This document shows, in pieces, positions 1-7,838 of a stretch of DNA of 64,000 nt. The notes below the pieces were generated by a model. That model was given only the letters and a program-made list of their open reading frames with translations, was not told the DNA's origin and made no database searches. Numbering within the stretch: the stretch's first letter is position 1; each line of letters starts with the position of its first letter. The DNA comes from Sutterella wadsworthensis (GTDB lineage: Bacteria; Pseudomonadota; Gammaproteobacteria; Burkholderiales; Burkholderiaceae_F). Both the position numbers and the translations under genes were made by a program. The stretch is from assembly GCF_003315195.1 (NCBI RefSeq), contig NZ_QNRV01000008.1, positions 1 to 64,000 of the forward strand, written 5' to 3'.

Positions 1-153
1 CCCCGCGTTGTGGATACCAATCCGATTCAGGCCACGCTGGGCGTCTCCGCTCAGAACGGCGCCTGGACGTTTGGTCTCAACTACGGTCTGACGGCCGGCG
101 GCGACGATCGCATGAACAATGCCTTCAACGCCAACCTCCGTTACTCGTTCTAA
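1..153 (+). CDS. C-terminus of an outer-membrane beta-barrel protein, probably an autotransporter (5' end outside window)
   Basis: The first 50 codons are open to a TAA at 151-153. The residues alternate hydrophobic and polar (for example ATLGVSAQNGAWTFGLNYGL) and end NANLRYSF. A terminal phenylalanine after alternating aromatics is the usual sorting signature of the last strand of an outer-membrane barrel. The GLNYGLTAGGDDRMN... ending is more like an autotransporter barrel than a trimeric porin. The passenger and start are not in view, so the family is uncertain. Confidence 0.6.
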   Translation, partial: PRVVDTNPIQATLGVSAQNGAWTFGLNYGLTAGGDDRMNNAFNANLRYSF

Positions 154-303
154 AAACGCGCATCGAATTGAGGAACTTATTCCTCAGTCGTGAGCTCCAA
201 GCCTCCGTCGGCCGTACTCCAAGGGTCGGCGGAGGCGGGTGAACAACCAATGAACTGAAGCGAGACGGACTGTATGGCAGTTCGATCCCGCCTCATATCT
301 CGC

Positions 304-340
304 GCCCGTCTGCCGCCTGTGCGGGGGACGGGCTTTTTTT
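304..340 (+). terminator. Rho-independent terminator after the truncated barrel gene
   Basis: GCCCGTC (304-310) pairs with GACGGGC (327-333) and is followed directly by seven T (334-340). A second, weaker hairpin, GCCTCCG/CGGAGGC at 201-207/230-236, has no T run. The T run ends just before the next gene, so that gene must have its own promoter or depend on read-through. Confidence 0.8.
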
Positions 341-367
341 ATCTTGAATTCGGATTGCGAGGTTCAA

Positions 368-793
368 ATGCCGTTCTCAGCTCCTTCATCTCCGCCCGAA
401 ACGTCCGTGCGCAACCGGCTGCGTCCGAAGTACTGCAACCCAGCCCAGCTTCGCGGAAGCGCCGTTAAGCTCTTTGAAGCCGGATTCGGTTACGTGCGGG
501 CTGCAAGGATGCTCAATATTCCGGCCAATACGGTGAAAGACTGGTCAAACGCTTGGAAAAAGGGCACTTTCAAAACGGAAATTTCGCCGTCGCTCTTTCG
601 CTATAACCGCTACATCAAAGAGAAGGCTGTCCGTTTGCGGCTGACCGGCCATACCCTCAAAGAAGTGTCTGAAATGACCGGGGCATCACAGACAAGCGTG
701 AAGCGGTGGGTAGAAGCCTATGTCGCCAAAAAAGGTCTGCAAGGATCGGTGTTTAGTTCCAGAGTGCAGGAGGACGGCGGCATTAAACAATAA
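368..793 (+). CDS. Orphan double helix-turn-helix protein (transposase OrfA-like)
   Basis: The 141-residue product has two successive helix-turn-helix units, roughly residues 30-68 (VRAARMLNIPANTVKDW) and 80-118 (LKEVSEMTGASQTSVKRW). Each has the pattern of an IS3/IS630-type DNA-recognition subunit or a small phage-type regulator. The ATG at 368 is preferred over an in-frame TTG at 344 that sits in the terminator's tail. An A6G run occurs at 728-734, the kind of sequence IS3 elements use for programmed frameshifting. The -1 frame stops after about seven codons, the +1 frame stops at 911, and no DDE catalytic half follows. It is either a stand-alone DNA-binding protein or the leftover OrfA of a lost insertion sequence. 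Function is unknown. Confidence 0.55.
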   Translation: MPFSAPSSPPETSVRNRLRPKYCNPAQLRGSAVKLFEAGFGYVRAARMLNIPANTVKDWSNAWKKGTFKTEISPSLFRYNRYIKEKAVRLRLTGHTLKEVSEMTGASQTSVKRWVEAYVAKKGLQGSVFSSRVQEDGGIKQ

Positions 794-1245
794 GCCGCAG
801 CTTCGGGCGAAGCGGGCCATTGCGCGGACAAAACGATTTGCGGTTGGGCGGAAAGCCGTAAGAATGCCGGCGCTTTTAAGCGCCCGAACGGCCTCTTCAA
901 AAGCGCATTGATGCATCAAGCAGTCATAGACGGCCCCAAAGACGACGAGCCGGCTTTTCTCAGCCTTTCGGTGAGCCTCTGAAGTACTCTTCTTACGCCC
1001 CATGCGGACGGCCGATCTGAGCCGATATCGGATAGTCTACCGATGGCTGAAATCATTCCCGTCCATGCCTGACGAGGCAAACATCTGCGGTACCGCTGGA
1101 GCCGTCTATTCAGCTCATCACTATTTGAATCAAGCTGGGATTGACGGCTTCATTTTGAGTGCAGAATGCATTTCTGCTCAAGATTATTTCTGCATCAAAA
1201 CGCCCCTTCGAATAAAAAGAGCGCGTTTGGCCAATAGCCCGTTCC
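794..1245. other. Gene-poor stretch, possible transposon remnant
   Basis: No convincing gene is visible. A minus-strand frame (1003-686, 105 codons) overlaps the end of the HTH gene, has no ribosome-binding site and matches no family I know. A plus-strand frame from 1002 to 1277 is also featureless. I see no terminal inverted repeats or target duplication that would prove an insertion element. Confidence 0.4.
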
Positions 1246-2478
1246 TCAGTGTTTGGAGCTCTTCACTTTCAAGATGACGGACAGAAGAAGGGCTGCCGCC
1301 ATCAAACCGGCAAAAACCAGCATCGTTTGGTGGTAGCTCCCGGTCGTTTCCTTAATGACGGATAAGAGCATCGGCCCGGCAATGCCGGCCAAAGCCCAAG
1401 CCGTCAGCATGATGCCGTGAATGGAGGAGAGCTGGCGAACACCGAACAAATCCGACAGGAAGGCCGGCATGCAGGAAAACCCGCCGCCGTAGCAGCTGAT
1501 GATCGTGAGAACGAGGATATAAAAAACGGCTTCCGACGGGGTTTGGGCGAGCGCAAAGAAGGCTGCCGTTTCAATCACAAAGAAAAACACATAGGTCGCG
1601 GCACGTCCCATCCAATCGGAAAGCGTGGACCAGGCGAGTCGGCCAAGACCATTGACGATGCCGATGGCGCCCACAAGGGCGGCAGCTCCGGCAGCATTCA
1701 TGCCGACGGCTTCCTGGGCCATCGGAGATGCCACGGCGAGGAGTCCGATACCGCAGGTGATGTTGGTGAAGAAAAGCCACCAAAGCGACCAAAATTCCCA
1801 GGTCTGGACGGCTTCACGGCGCGTGTACTGTCTGCCGGTTTGGGCGGCAGCGGCTTTTTTGAGTTTGTCTGATGCATCGTCGGAAAGCTTCGTGAGATCA
1901 ACCGTTTCACCGGCTTTCGGAGGCATCAAATAAAGCGAGGAGAGCGTCATGACAACTGCGTAAGCCCCTCCCATGATGAGAAAGTTCGCTGATAGGCCAT
2001 AGAGGGCCGTGAGCTTTTGCATCAGCGGCCCGCCGATGAGCGAAGCAAAGCCGAACCCCATAATGGCCAGGCCGGTTGCAAATCCGCGGCGAGCGGGGAA
2101 CCATTTGACTAAAGTTGAAACCGGCGTGATATAGCCGATGCCGAGCCCAATGCCGCCGATAGTACCGTAAAAGAAATAGAGGAGCGCGACGCTCTTCATC
2201 GAAACGGCGAGCGCCGTGCCGGTCAGACCGGAACAGAAAAAGAGCATGGAAAGGAGGCCCGAAGCACGAGGGCCGATGCGTTCAACGAACTTGCCGAGGA
2301 ACGCCGCAGACAGCCCGAGAAACAAAATGGCGATGGAAAACGCCCAGGTCGTGCTCGAGAGCGAGATGCCCATCTCTGCCATCACAGGCTTCGTCAGTAC
2401 GCTCCAGGCATAGACGCTGCCGATGGACGCATGAATGCCTACAGCGGAAAGGGCAATGCCGACTCGGTTTCGCTTCAT
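1246..2478 (-). CDS. MFS carrier of the oxalate/formate antiporter (OFA) family
   Basis: The product is a 410-residue inner-membrane carrier with about twelve hydrophobic segments and a polar loop near residues 190-215 between the two halves. The start of TM1, the GIGLGIGYITPVSTLVKWFP region and FPARRGFATGLAIMGFGFAS are typical of the OFA group, which moves small carboxylates (oxalate, formate, pyruvate, lactate). The substrate cannot be read from sequence. The start at 2478 has GGAG eight bases upstream. A longer frame reaches 2550 but lacks a better site. It is transcribed alone: the nearest upstream gene on this strand ends 450 bases away. Confidence 0.8.
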   Translation of the reverse strand: MKRNRVGIALSAVGIHASIGSVYAWSVLTKPVMAEMGISLSSTTWAFSIAILFLGLSAAFLGKFVERIGPRASGLLSMLFFCSGLTGTALAVSMKSVALLYFFYGTIGGIGLGIGYITPVSTLVKWFPARRGFATGLAIMGFGFASLIGGPLMQKLTALYGLSANFLIMGGAYAVVMTLSSLYLMPPKAGETVDLTKLSDDASDKLKKAAAAQTGRQYTRREAVQTWEFWSLWWLFFTNITCGIGLLAVASPMAQEAVGMNAAGAAALVGAIGIVNGLGRLAWSTLSDWMGRAATYVFFFVIETAAFFALAQTPSEAVFYILVLTIISCYGGGFSCMPAFLSDLFGVRQLSSIHGIMLTAWALAGIAGPMLLSVIKETTGSYHQTMLVFAGLMAAALLLSVILKVKSSKH

Positions 2479-2927
2479 TAAATACTCCGGCTGAGCCGCA
2501 AAGAAAGCAGCATTTTTATGGGGTCTTTTGGACGGCAGAGCAGACATCAAAGCAATGGGAAAGGATCCTCTTAAAGATCGGACTTCGATGTGCCTGCTGC
2601 CGCTTGGGGGGCGAACAGATGGTTTACAAAGCCTAAAAGAGTCCGCCGTTTAAAGTCAATGACATTAGATCTTGTTTCTTTTATGTAAATGCAAAAAAAG
2701 GCGAAAATAGATATTTCAGCCTAGTTATTTTGGTGATCAAAACGCAGGAATTTTCGTATTCCGATGTCGCTCTCTGCCGGCGTTTCAGGAAGTCAGTACT
2801 TTTCTGATTGAGCGAACACCATAAACGGATGCGGGAGATAACCAGCCCAATCGCGCCGTCAGTGAGGCGGACACTAATGCTCCAAGGCATGGATCTGCGG
2901 CAGACCGCACGATGCCAACGCGAATTT
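2479..2927. other. Intergenic region upstream of the OFA carrier
   Basis: These 449 bases hold no gene I can support. Open frames here are extensions or shadows of the neighbours. The AT-rich part around 2650-2720 is the likely promoter region of the minus-strand OFA carrier, but I cannot fix -35 and -10 boxes. No T-rich terminator for the LysE gene is evident. Confidence 0.4.
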
Positions 2928-3584
2928 TCAGCTCTTGAAAAAGGCGTTCCAAATAACACTCACGGCAAGCAGCCAGAAAAGAACGGCGCTGATGCGGTTG
3001 AGCCAGAAAGAGAACTTTGGGCCGGCGAGCCGCTTGGCGCCGGCAGCGGCGATCCAGCTGTAGCCCAAATGCACGACGAAGCAGACGAGCACAAAAAGCG
3101 CCGAAAGCATGACCGCCTGCGGGAGGTACGGCTGATCCGTGCGGATAAAGGGCGGCATCAGTGAGAGCAGGAACACAATCAGCATGATGTTGGAGGCCTG
3201 CAGAACCACGGCTCCCCAAAAAATCTTCCGGAATGTGAAGCGCTCCTGGCCGGAGCGCAGTCCCTCACGCGCGGCTGAATCACCGGCAGCGGAAAGGTCA
3301 AGCGCGCCCGAGCGCCAGCTCTGAAGGCCGAACCACACCAATACCAATGCGGAGACCACCTGAAGCACGCTGTAAGCCGCCGGGGAATTGGCTATCAGGG
3401 CGCCTAGTCCCGTAGCGGAAAGCGCTGACATTAATGAACACCCCAAACACGTGCCGAGCGGAGACGCCAAAACGCACTTCATGCCGCCGCGGAATCCGCT
3501 TGCAATCGTGTAGAGCACGCCGGATCCCGGCGTGATGCAGGCAACGAAAGAAACGAAGAGATATAGCGCGATGCTCTTGTCCAT
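2928..3584 (-). CDS. LysE/RhtB-family amino-acid exporter
   Basis: The 218-residue protein has about six membrane segments. Its N-terminus (ITPGSGVLYTIASGFRGGMK) carries the Pro-Gly signature near the end of TM1 that is typical of LysE/RhtB/ArgO exporters, which export amino acids or related metabolites across the inner membrane. The C-terminal segment FWLNRISAVLFWLLAVSVIW matches the family's last helices. Length is normal (about 205-220). The start is 28 bases downstream of the SNF2 helicase stop on the same strand, so the two may share a transcript. The substrate is not deducible. Confidence 0.8.
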   Translation of the reverse strand: MDKSIALYLFVSFVACITPGSGVLYTIASGFRGGMKCVLASPLGTCLGCSLMSALSATGLGALIANSPAAYSVLQVVSALVLVWFGLQSWRSGALDLSAAGDSAAREGLRSGQERFTFRKIFWGAVVLQASNIMLIVFLLSLMPPFIRTDQPYLPQAVMLSALFVLVCFVVHLGYSWIAAAGAKRLAGPKFSFWLNRISAVLFWLLAVSVIWNAFFKS

Positions 3585-3612
3585 GGCTCTCGGGGTCCTT
3601 CAGGTTCGAGCG

Positions 3613-6600
3613 TTAAATGCCGGACGAAGAAAGCGAAAAGATAGACTTAATTTCGTCGTCTGTCAGGTCACCGATCCAGGATTCGCCGACACCGACGGCA
3701 AGGTCGGCCAACTCACGCTTTTTCTTAAGCATTTCGTTCACCTTTTCTTCAAAGGTGCCGGCTGTGATGAAGCGATAGACCACCACATCCCGTCGCTGAC
3801 CGATTCGCCATGCTCGGTCCGAGGCCTGATCTTCTACAGCCGGATTCCACCAAAGGTCATAGTGAATGACGGCGGAGGCGGCTGTGAGGTTCAGACCCGT
3901 GCCGCCCGCTTTGAGCGACAAAATGAAGACTTCCGACTCCGGGTTGTTCTGGAAGGCATCTACCATTTCCATGCGCTTGGCCGCGGGCACGCCGCCATGG
4001 AGAAATTCGGGCTTGCGGCCCGTGGCATCTTCAATCCATCGAACCAGTCGTTCGCCCATTTCGCGGAACTGCGTAAAGACGAGCGCCTTGCGCCCAGACT
4101 GGCGGCAGCGGCGAAGGAGCTCGAGGAGCGCTTCAGCTTTGCCGGAGTCGGGTTTATCGACAAATTCTTTTTGGAACTGCGAGGGCGAATTGGAGATCTG
4201 CTTAAGGTTAAGAATCATGCGCAGAATCTGTCCGCGGCGTGAGAGCCGCGCCTGCGCCGCATGGAGCCTGTCGCCCGCGGCTTCCTGCTCGCGGGATTCG
4301 CGGTCAAGGGTTTCGAGCGACTCCAGATTGGCCTTGAGGCATTCTTCATAGAGCGCCACCTGCTTGGGCGTGAGCGTCGTGAAGTAGTCGACCACATTCT
4401 TTTCAGGGAGTTCATCGAGAATGCCCGGGTCCGTCTTCACGCGGCGGAGGAGAAAGGGCGACGTAATGCGGCGGAACCGGTCAATCGCTGCTCGGTCGCG
4501 ATGTTCTTCAATCGGCATGACAAAATCACGTCGGAACTGCGCGGGCGACCCCAAGAGACCGGGCTCCACAATAGAAAAGATGGACCAGTACTCTGCGAGC
4601 CGGTTTTCAACCGGCGTGCCCGTGAGCGCGATGACGGAATCAGCAGGAAATTCCTGTGCGGCCTTCGCCTGGCCGGTTTTGGCGTTCTTTACCGCCTGGG
4701 CTTCGTCGAGCACCAAGAGACGGAACTGCATCTGCGAGAGCTGCGGGAGTTCGCGCTTCAAAATGCCGTAAGACGTGATGATGACGTCCGGGCGGCTATG
4801 GTCGAGCGCAAAGATCGTGCGGTCCTTGCCGTGATAGATCTGCGCAGTGAGGCCGGGCGCAAAGCGCTCAATCTCGCGCTCCCAGTTGACGAGGAGAGAC
4901 GCGGGCGCGGCGATCAGAACTTTGCCGCGGTCAAGTTCTCCACGGGCTTTAAGTTCTGCAACGCAGGCAATGACCTGCACTGTTTTGCCTAGACCCATGT
5001 CGTCAGCCAAAAGGGATCCGAGCCCAAGCATGGCATTCTGAACGAGCCACGAGAAGCCGCGGATCTGATAGGGGCGAAGAACCGCATTGAGTTCCACTGG
5101 GGGCGGCAGTTCCTTGACGGCAGCCGATTCGCGAATGCGCTCAAGGAGCGCCTCGGCGGCTTCTACCCGTCGGCCGTTGGAGGACCCTGAAAGCAGGGCG
5201 CGGAGCTTGTCCCAGTTGGAAAGTTCCTTCTTCTGAGCTTCCGCCCATTCGGCCACCAAGCGGTCCAGATCTTCCTTAGTGAGGTGAAAGAGCGCGCTCC
5301 CGGAGGTGAGGAGTTCTCCCTCTTGATTGATGCGTGCGCGAAGCTCAGCGAGCGTCATGCGTTCGTCGCCCACCGCGATTTCCCAGCGGAAGTCTGCAAG
5401 CGCTGCGGCATTGAGCATGCCCTGAGTGGCCAAGCGCTTTTGCATTCTGGCATTGCCGGGCGCCGCCGCCGTGAGGACGATTTCGGGTTTTTCGATCCGC
5501 CGCATGCTCTCAGGCAGCACCGCGTCGACACCGCAGGCAGAAAGCTCCGGGAGCTCGGTAAAGAGAAAGTATTCCCAGCGGCTGCGCTCAATCCGGCTCG
5601 GCTGATCGAAGTTCGGACCGAATTCAGCAAAAAGCGGGTAATCCGCCGCCAGAAGCTTCAGGGCCTCACGAACAATGCTGTTGGGGCCTGCGCCAGCCGC
5701 ACTCCCTTCAGTGCCATCCCAGTCAGCGAGCGTGAGCGGTTCACCCTTGCGCGGACCTTGCCGCGGGGGAAGACTGAGCGTGAGCTTCAGTGCGCCGTTT
5801 TCGAGTACGCCCGTCAAGAGGAGCTTGGCCGGAAGCGCCGCGCCGGCGATGGGGAGTGCGAAAAAGCCCGCCAAAACGTTTTTCAGGTCCGGCAGCGATG
5901 CGGCATTGGGAGCAAAACCCTCGCCGGTAAGCGTACTGCGCACGCGGCGCCCGACGAGGTGACGCGCTATCTCCCGGTTTCGCTTGGACGTATGCCGCAT
6001 GAGCGAAGTAATGAGGAGCGTGAGCGCAAGATAAACGCCCGCATAGGGCGCGTCGGGGTGATCGCTGAGGCCGGCAAAGGCTCGGCACTGCGGTGCGAGC
6101 GGCTGCAGGGGGAGGAGCGGTCCGATTAAAGCACTCACCTGCGCGAGGAGGTTCTTTACGCCCGGCGCATTCAGTGCGGGATGCCAATAGACACACATGC
6201 CGTCGGCGGACTGATCCGCAGCGTCGGATTCGTAATGCGCCGGGGCAGGGAGCGGCAGCACAGCGCGGGCCGCCAAAATCTGCGCAGCCGCTTCAGCGAG
6301 TGCGCGCCAGACGACAAACGAGGCATCCGCCCCCGCCAGATCCCGGCGGGTCGGGATCAGAAGCGCCATGATCATGTCGCCGCTTTCCTCAGCCCAATGG
6401 ACCGACTGGTCTTCCGTCTGCAGGGCAAACACTATGCGGTCCCAGGGGTGGTGCCCTGAGAGGAGCTTCAAGGAGGGGAGTTCCGCGGACGGCTCCTTCT
6501 CAATGGTGGTGAGCAGAAACCGAGTCCATTTGCTGTTGGGAGAAGCGGTACCGAGCCGCTCCTGTCGAGCCTCGCGGCGGGCGAGCATCTTCAGGGCTTC

Positions 6601-7533
6601 GTCCGCGGTGAGCGATGCTGCCGAGAGGAGGTTCTGCATGAAGGTTCGCGCCTCAATGTCGCCGAAAGCGCACCAGGAACGCTTAGCCTGAACAGCAGAG
6701 AGCCCAGAGGACGGCAGTGCGGAAACAATCGTGGGCGAGAGCATCGGTACGCCCGGAACCTGCCAAAGCCGCAGACGCGTGAGATTGGCCTCTGCGCCTA
6801 AGTCCGGAATATCGGCTGGCGCAATGTCTGCGCTCAGCCGAAGCGCATCGTCCTCAAGATCGGCGAAGGGGAAGGTGCCTGTGAGCGCTTCGCCCGCAGC
6901 AAAAAGCGGCTCTTGAGCATGGGCGGCCGACGCCGCGTTCGTTTGGGCTTCGGAGAGCGTTTCCGCAGCGGGACCATCTGGAGACTGAGGAGCAGCATGG
7001 TTAACGCCCTCGGCTGAAAGCGCTTCATCGGCGCTCTTTTGAAAGTCGATGCCGATAAATTTGAACCAGCGCCCCGGATCGAGCTCCAAATCATGCATGA
7101 AAGCGGCAATGAGGAGCGCGCATTCGCTCGACATCATGCCGGGATCAAATTGAATCGAGCCGGGACGGCGCATGAAAATGTCGAGCCCAGAAGCATTAAT
7201 GGCTTCAAGGAGCGGCGCAGGCAGGTCGCCCGCCCGAAGGCATTCCAGAAGGCCCGGAATCTTGGCTGCAGCTTCAACGATCGGGGCGGCAGCATGCACG
7301 GCACCCGGATAGAAATGCATGGCAAGCGTATAAGGCTGTCCGCGTGAATTTTTAAGCTTCAGGCGCACTGTTCGGGTAGTGGCATCCCATTCGAGCTTAG
7401 CTCCCCGAAGCGAGGCAAGGCGCTCCTCAGCTGCTATCCAGATGCCCGGCTGGGTGTATTGGGGAAAGGATTCCGAAAACGTGCGGAACCACTCATCCGT
7501 TTCCCAACTGATGCCGCTCGTGAAGGTCGCCAT
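3613..7533 (-). CDS. SNF2-family DEAD/DEAH helicase with long N-terminal extension
   Basis: The 1306-residue protein has its SNF2 ATPase core in the last ~480 residues: motif I LADDMGLGKTVQ near residue 850, motif II VLDEAQAVKN, motif III ALTGTPVENRL, then the helicase-C lobe with SLKAGGTGLNLT and RAWRIGQRRDV. Such proteins are ATP-driven DNA translocases that remodel nucleoprotein complexes. The first ~800 residues, with SWIM-type cysteines absent, are alanine-rich and of unassigned function. The start is ATG 7533, with AGGA about nine bases upstream; the 52 codons in front of it are open but arginine-rich and unlikely. It is divergent from the tandem AAA+ gene across 305 bases and may be followed by lysE in one transcript. 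RapA-like or defence-associated roles are both possible. Confidence 0.85.
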   Translation of the reverse strand: MATFTSGISWETDEWFRTFSESFPQYTQPGIWIAAEERLASLRGAKLEWDATTRTVRLKLKNSRGQPYTLAMHFYPGAVHAAAPIVEAAAKIPGLLECLRAGDLPAPLLEAINASGLDIFMRRPGSIQFDPGMMSSECALLIAAFMHDLELDPGRWFKFIGIDFQKSADEALSAEGVNHAAPQSPDGPAAETLSEAQTNAASAAHAQEPLFAAGEALTGTFPFADLEDDALRLSADIAPADIPDLGAEANLTRLRLWQVPGVPMLSPTIVSALPSSGLSAVQAKRSWCAFGDIEARTFMQNLLSAASLTADEALKMLARREARQERLGTASPNSKWTRFLLTTIEKEPSAELPSLKLLSGHHPWDRIVFALQTEDQSVHWAEESGDMIMALLIPTRRDLAGADASFVVWRALAEAAAQILAARAVLPLPAPAHYESDAADQSADGMCVYWHPALNAPGVKNLLAQVSALIGPLLPLQPLAPQCRAFAGLSDHPDAPYAGVYLALTLLITSLMRHTSKRNREIARHLVGRRVRSTLTGEGFAPNAASLPDLKNVLAGFFALPIAGAALPAKLLLTGVLENGALKLTLSLPPRQGPRKGEPLTLADWDGTEGSAAGAGPNSIVREALKLLAADYPLFAEFGPNFDQPSRIERSRWEYFLFTELPELSACGVDAVLPESMRRIEKPEIVLTAAAPGNARMQKRLATQGMLNAAALADFRWEIAVGDERMTLAELRARINQEGELLTSGSALFHLTKEDLDRLVAEWAEAQKKELSNWDKLRALLSGSSNGRRVEAAEALLERIRESAAVKELPPPVELNAVLRPYQIRGFSWLVQNAMLGLGSLLADDMGLGKTVQVIACVAELKARGELDRGKVLIAAPASLLVNWEREIERFAPGLTAQIYHGKDRTIFALDHSRPDVIITSYGILKRELPQLSQMQFRLLVLDEAQAVKNAKTGQAKAAQEFPADSVIALTGTPVENRLAEYWSIFSIVEPGLLGSPAQFRRDFVMPIEEHRDRAAIDRFRRITSPFLLRRVKTDPGILDELPEKNVVDYFTTLTPKQVALYEECLKANLESLETLDRESREQEAAGDRLHAAQARLSRRGQILRMILNLKQISNSPSQFQKEFVDKPDSGKAEALLELLRRCRQSGRKALVFTQFREMGERLVRWIEDATGRKPEFLHGGVPAAKRMEMVDAFQNNPESEVFILSLKAGGTGLNLTAASAVIHYDLWWNPAVEDQASDRAWRIGQRRDVVVYRFITAGTFEEKVNEMLKKKRELADLAVGVGESWIGDLTDDEIKSIFSLSSSGI

Positions 7534-7838
7534 GCGCGTCGTCCTATGCCTTGGTTTTGTATTTACATTTTTGCTCAGGCGCAATCGGCGTTTCAACGCA
7601 CTGCCCGGCTGCTGAATCTGAAGCAAAGAGTGCAATTTTAAACCAGGCGCTTCCTCTTGGGGCCGCTCAGCGCTTTGAGTCGGGCGCATTGGCCTTCATG
7701 CTTTGATTGTCTTTATGCGTCTAAGATCGACGCAGGCGTGCAGATAATGATCTTGTCAGAAGGAAATAAATCAAAACACGGAGTGAGGAGAGACGCTCTG
7801 AGCAGTCGTCTCACCCGACATCCGGAAGGAAAAAAGCA
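7534..7838. other. Divergent promoter region between SNF2 helicase and AAA+ ATPase
   Basis: The 305 bases carry no gene. They should contain both outward promoters. A modest hairpin (GAGACG 7790-7795 with CGTCTC 7807-7812) lies just in front of the AAA+ start and could be an operator or leader structure. I could not assign -35/-10 boxes with confidence. Confidence 0.4.

Noticed and set aside
728-911. Programmed frameshift to an IS3 OrfB
   Set aside because: The A6G site exists, but the -1 frame stops within seven codons and no DDE domain is found in any frame up to 1245.
686-1003. Minus-strand frame overlapping the HTH gene
   Set aside because: No ribosome-binding site, no family, and it overlaps a better-supported gene. 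Kept only as part of the gene-poor stretch.
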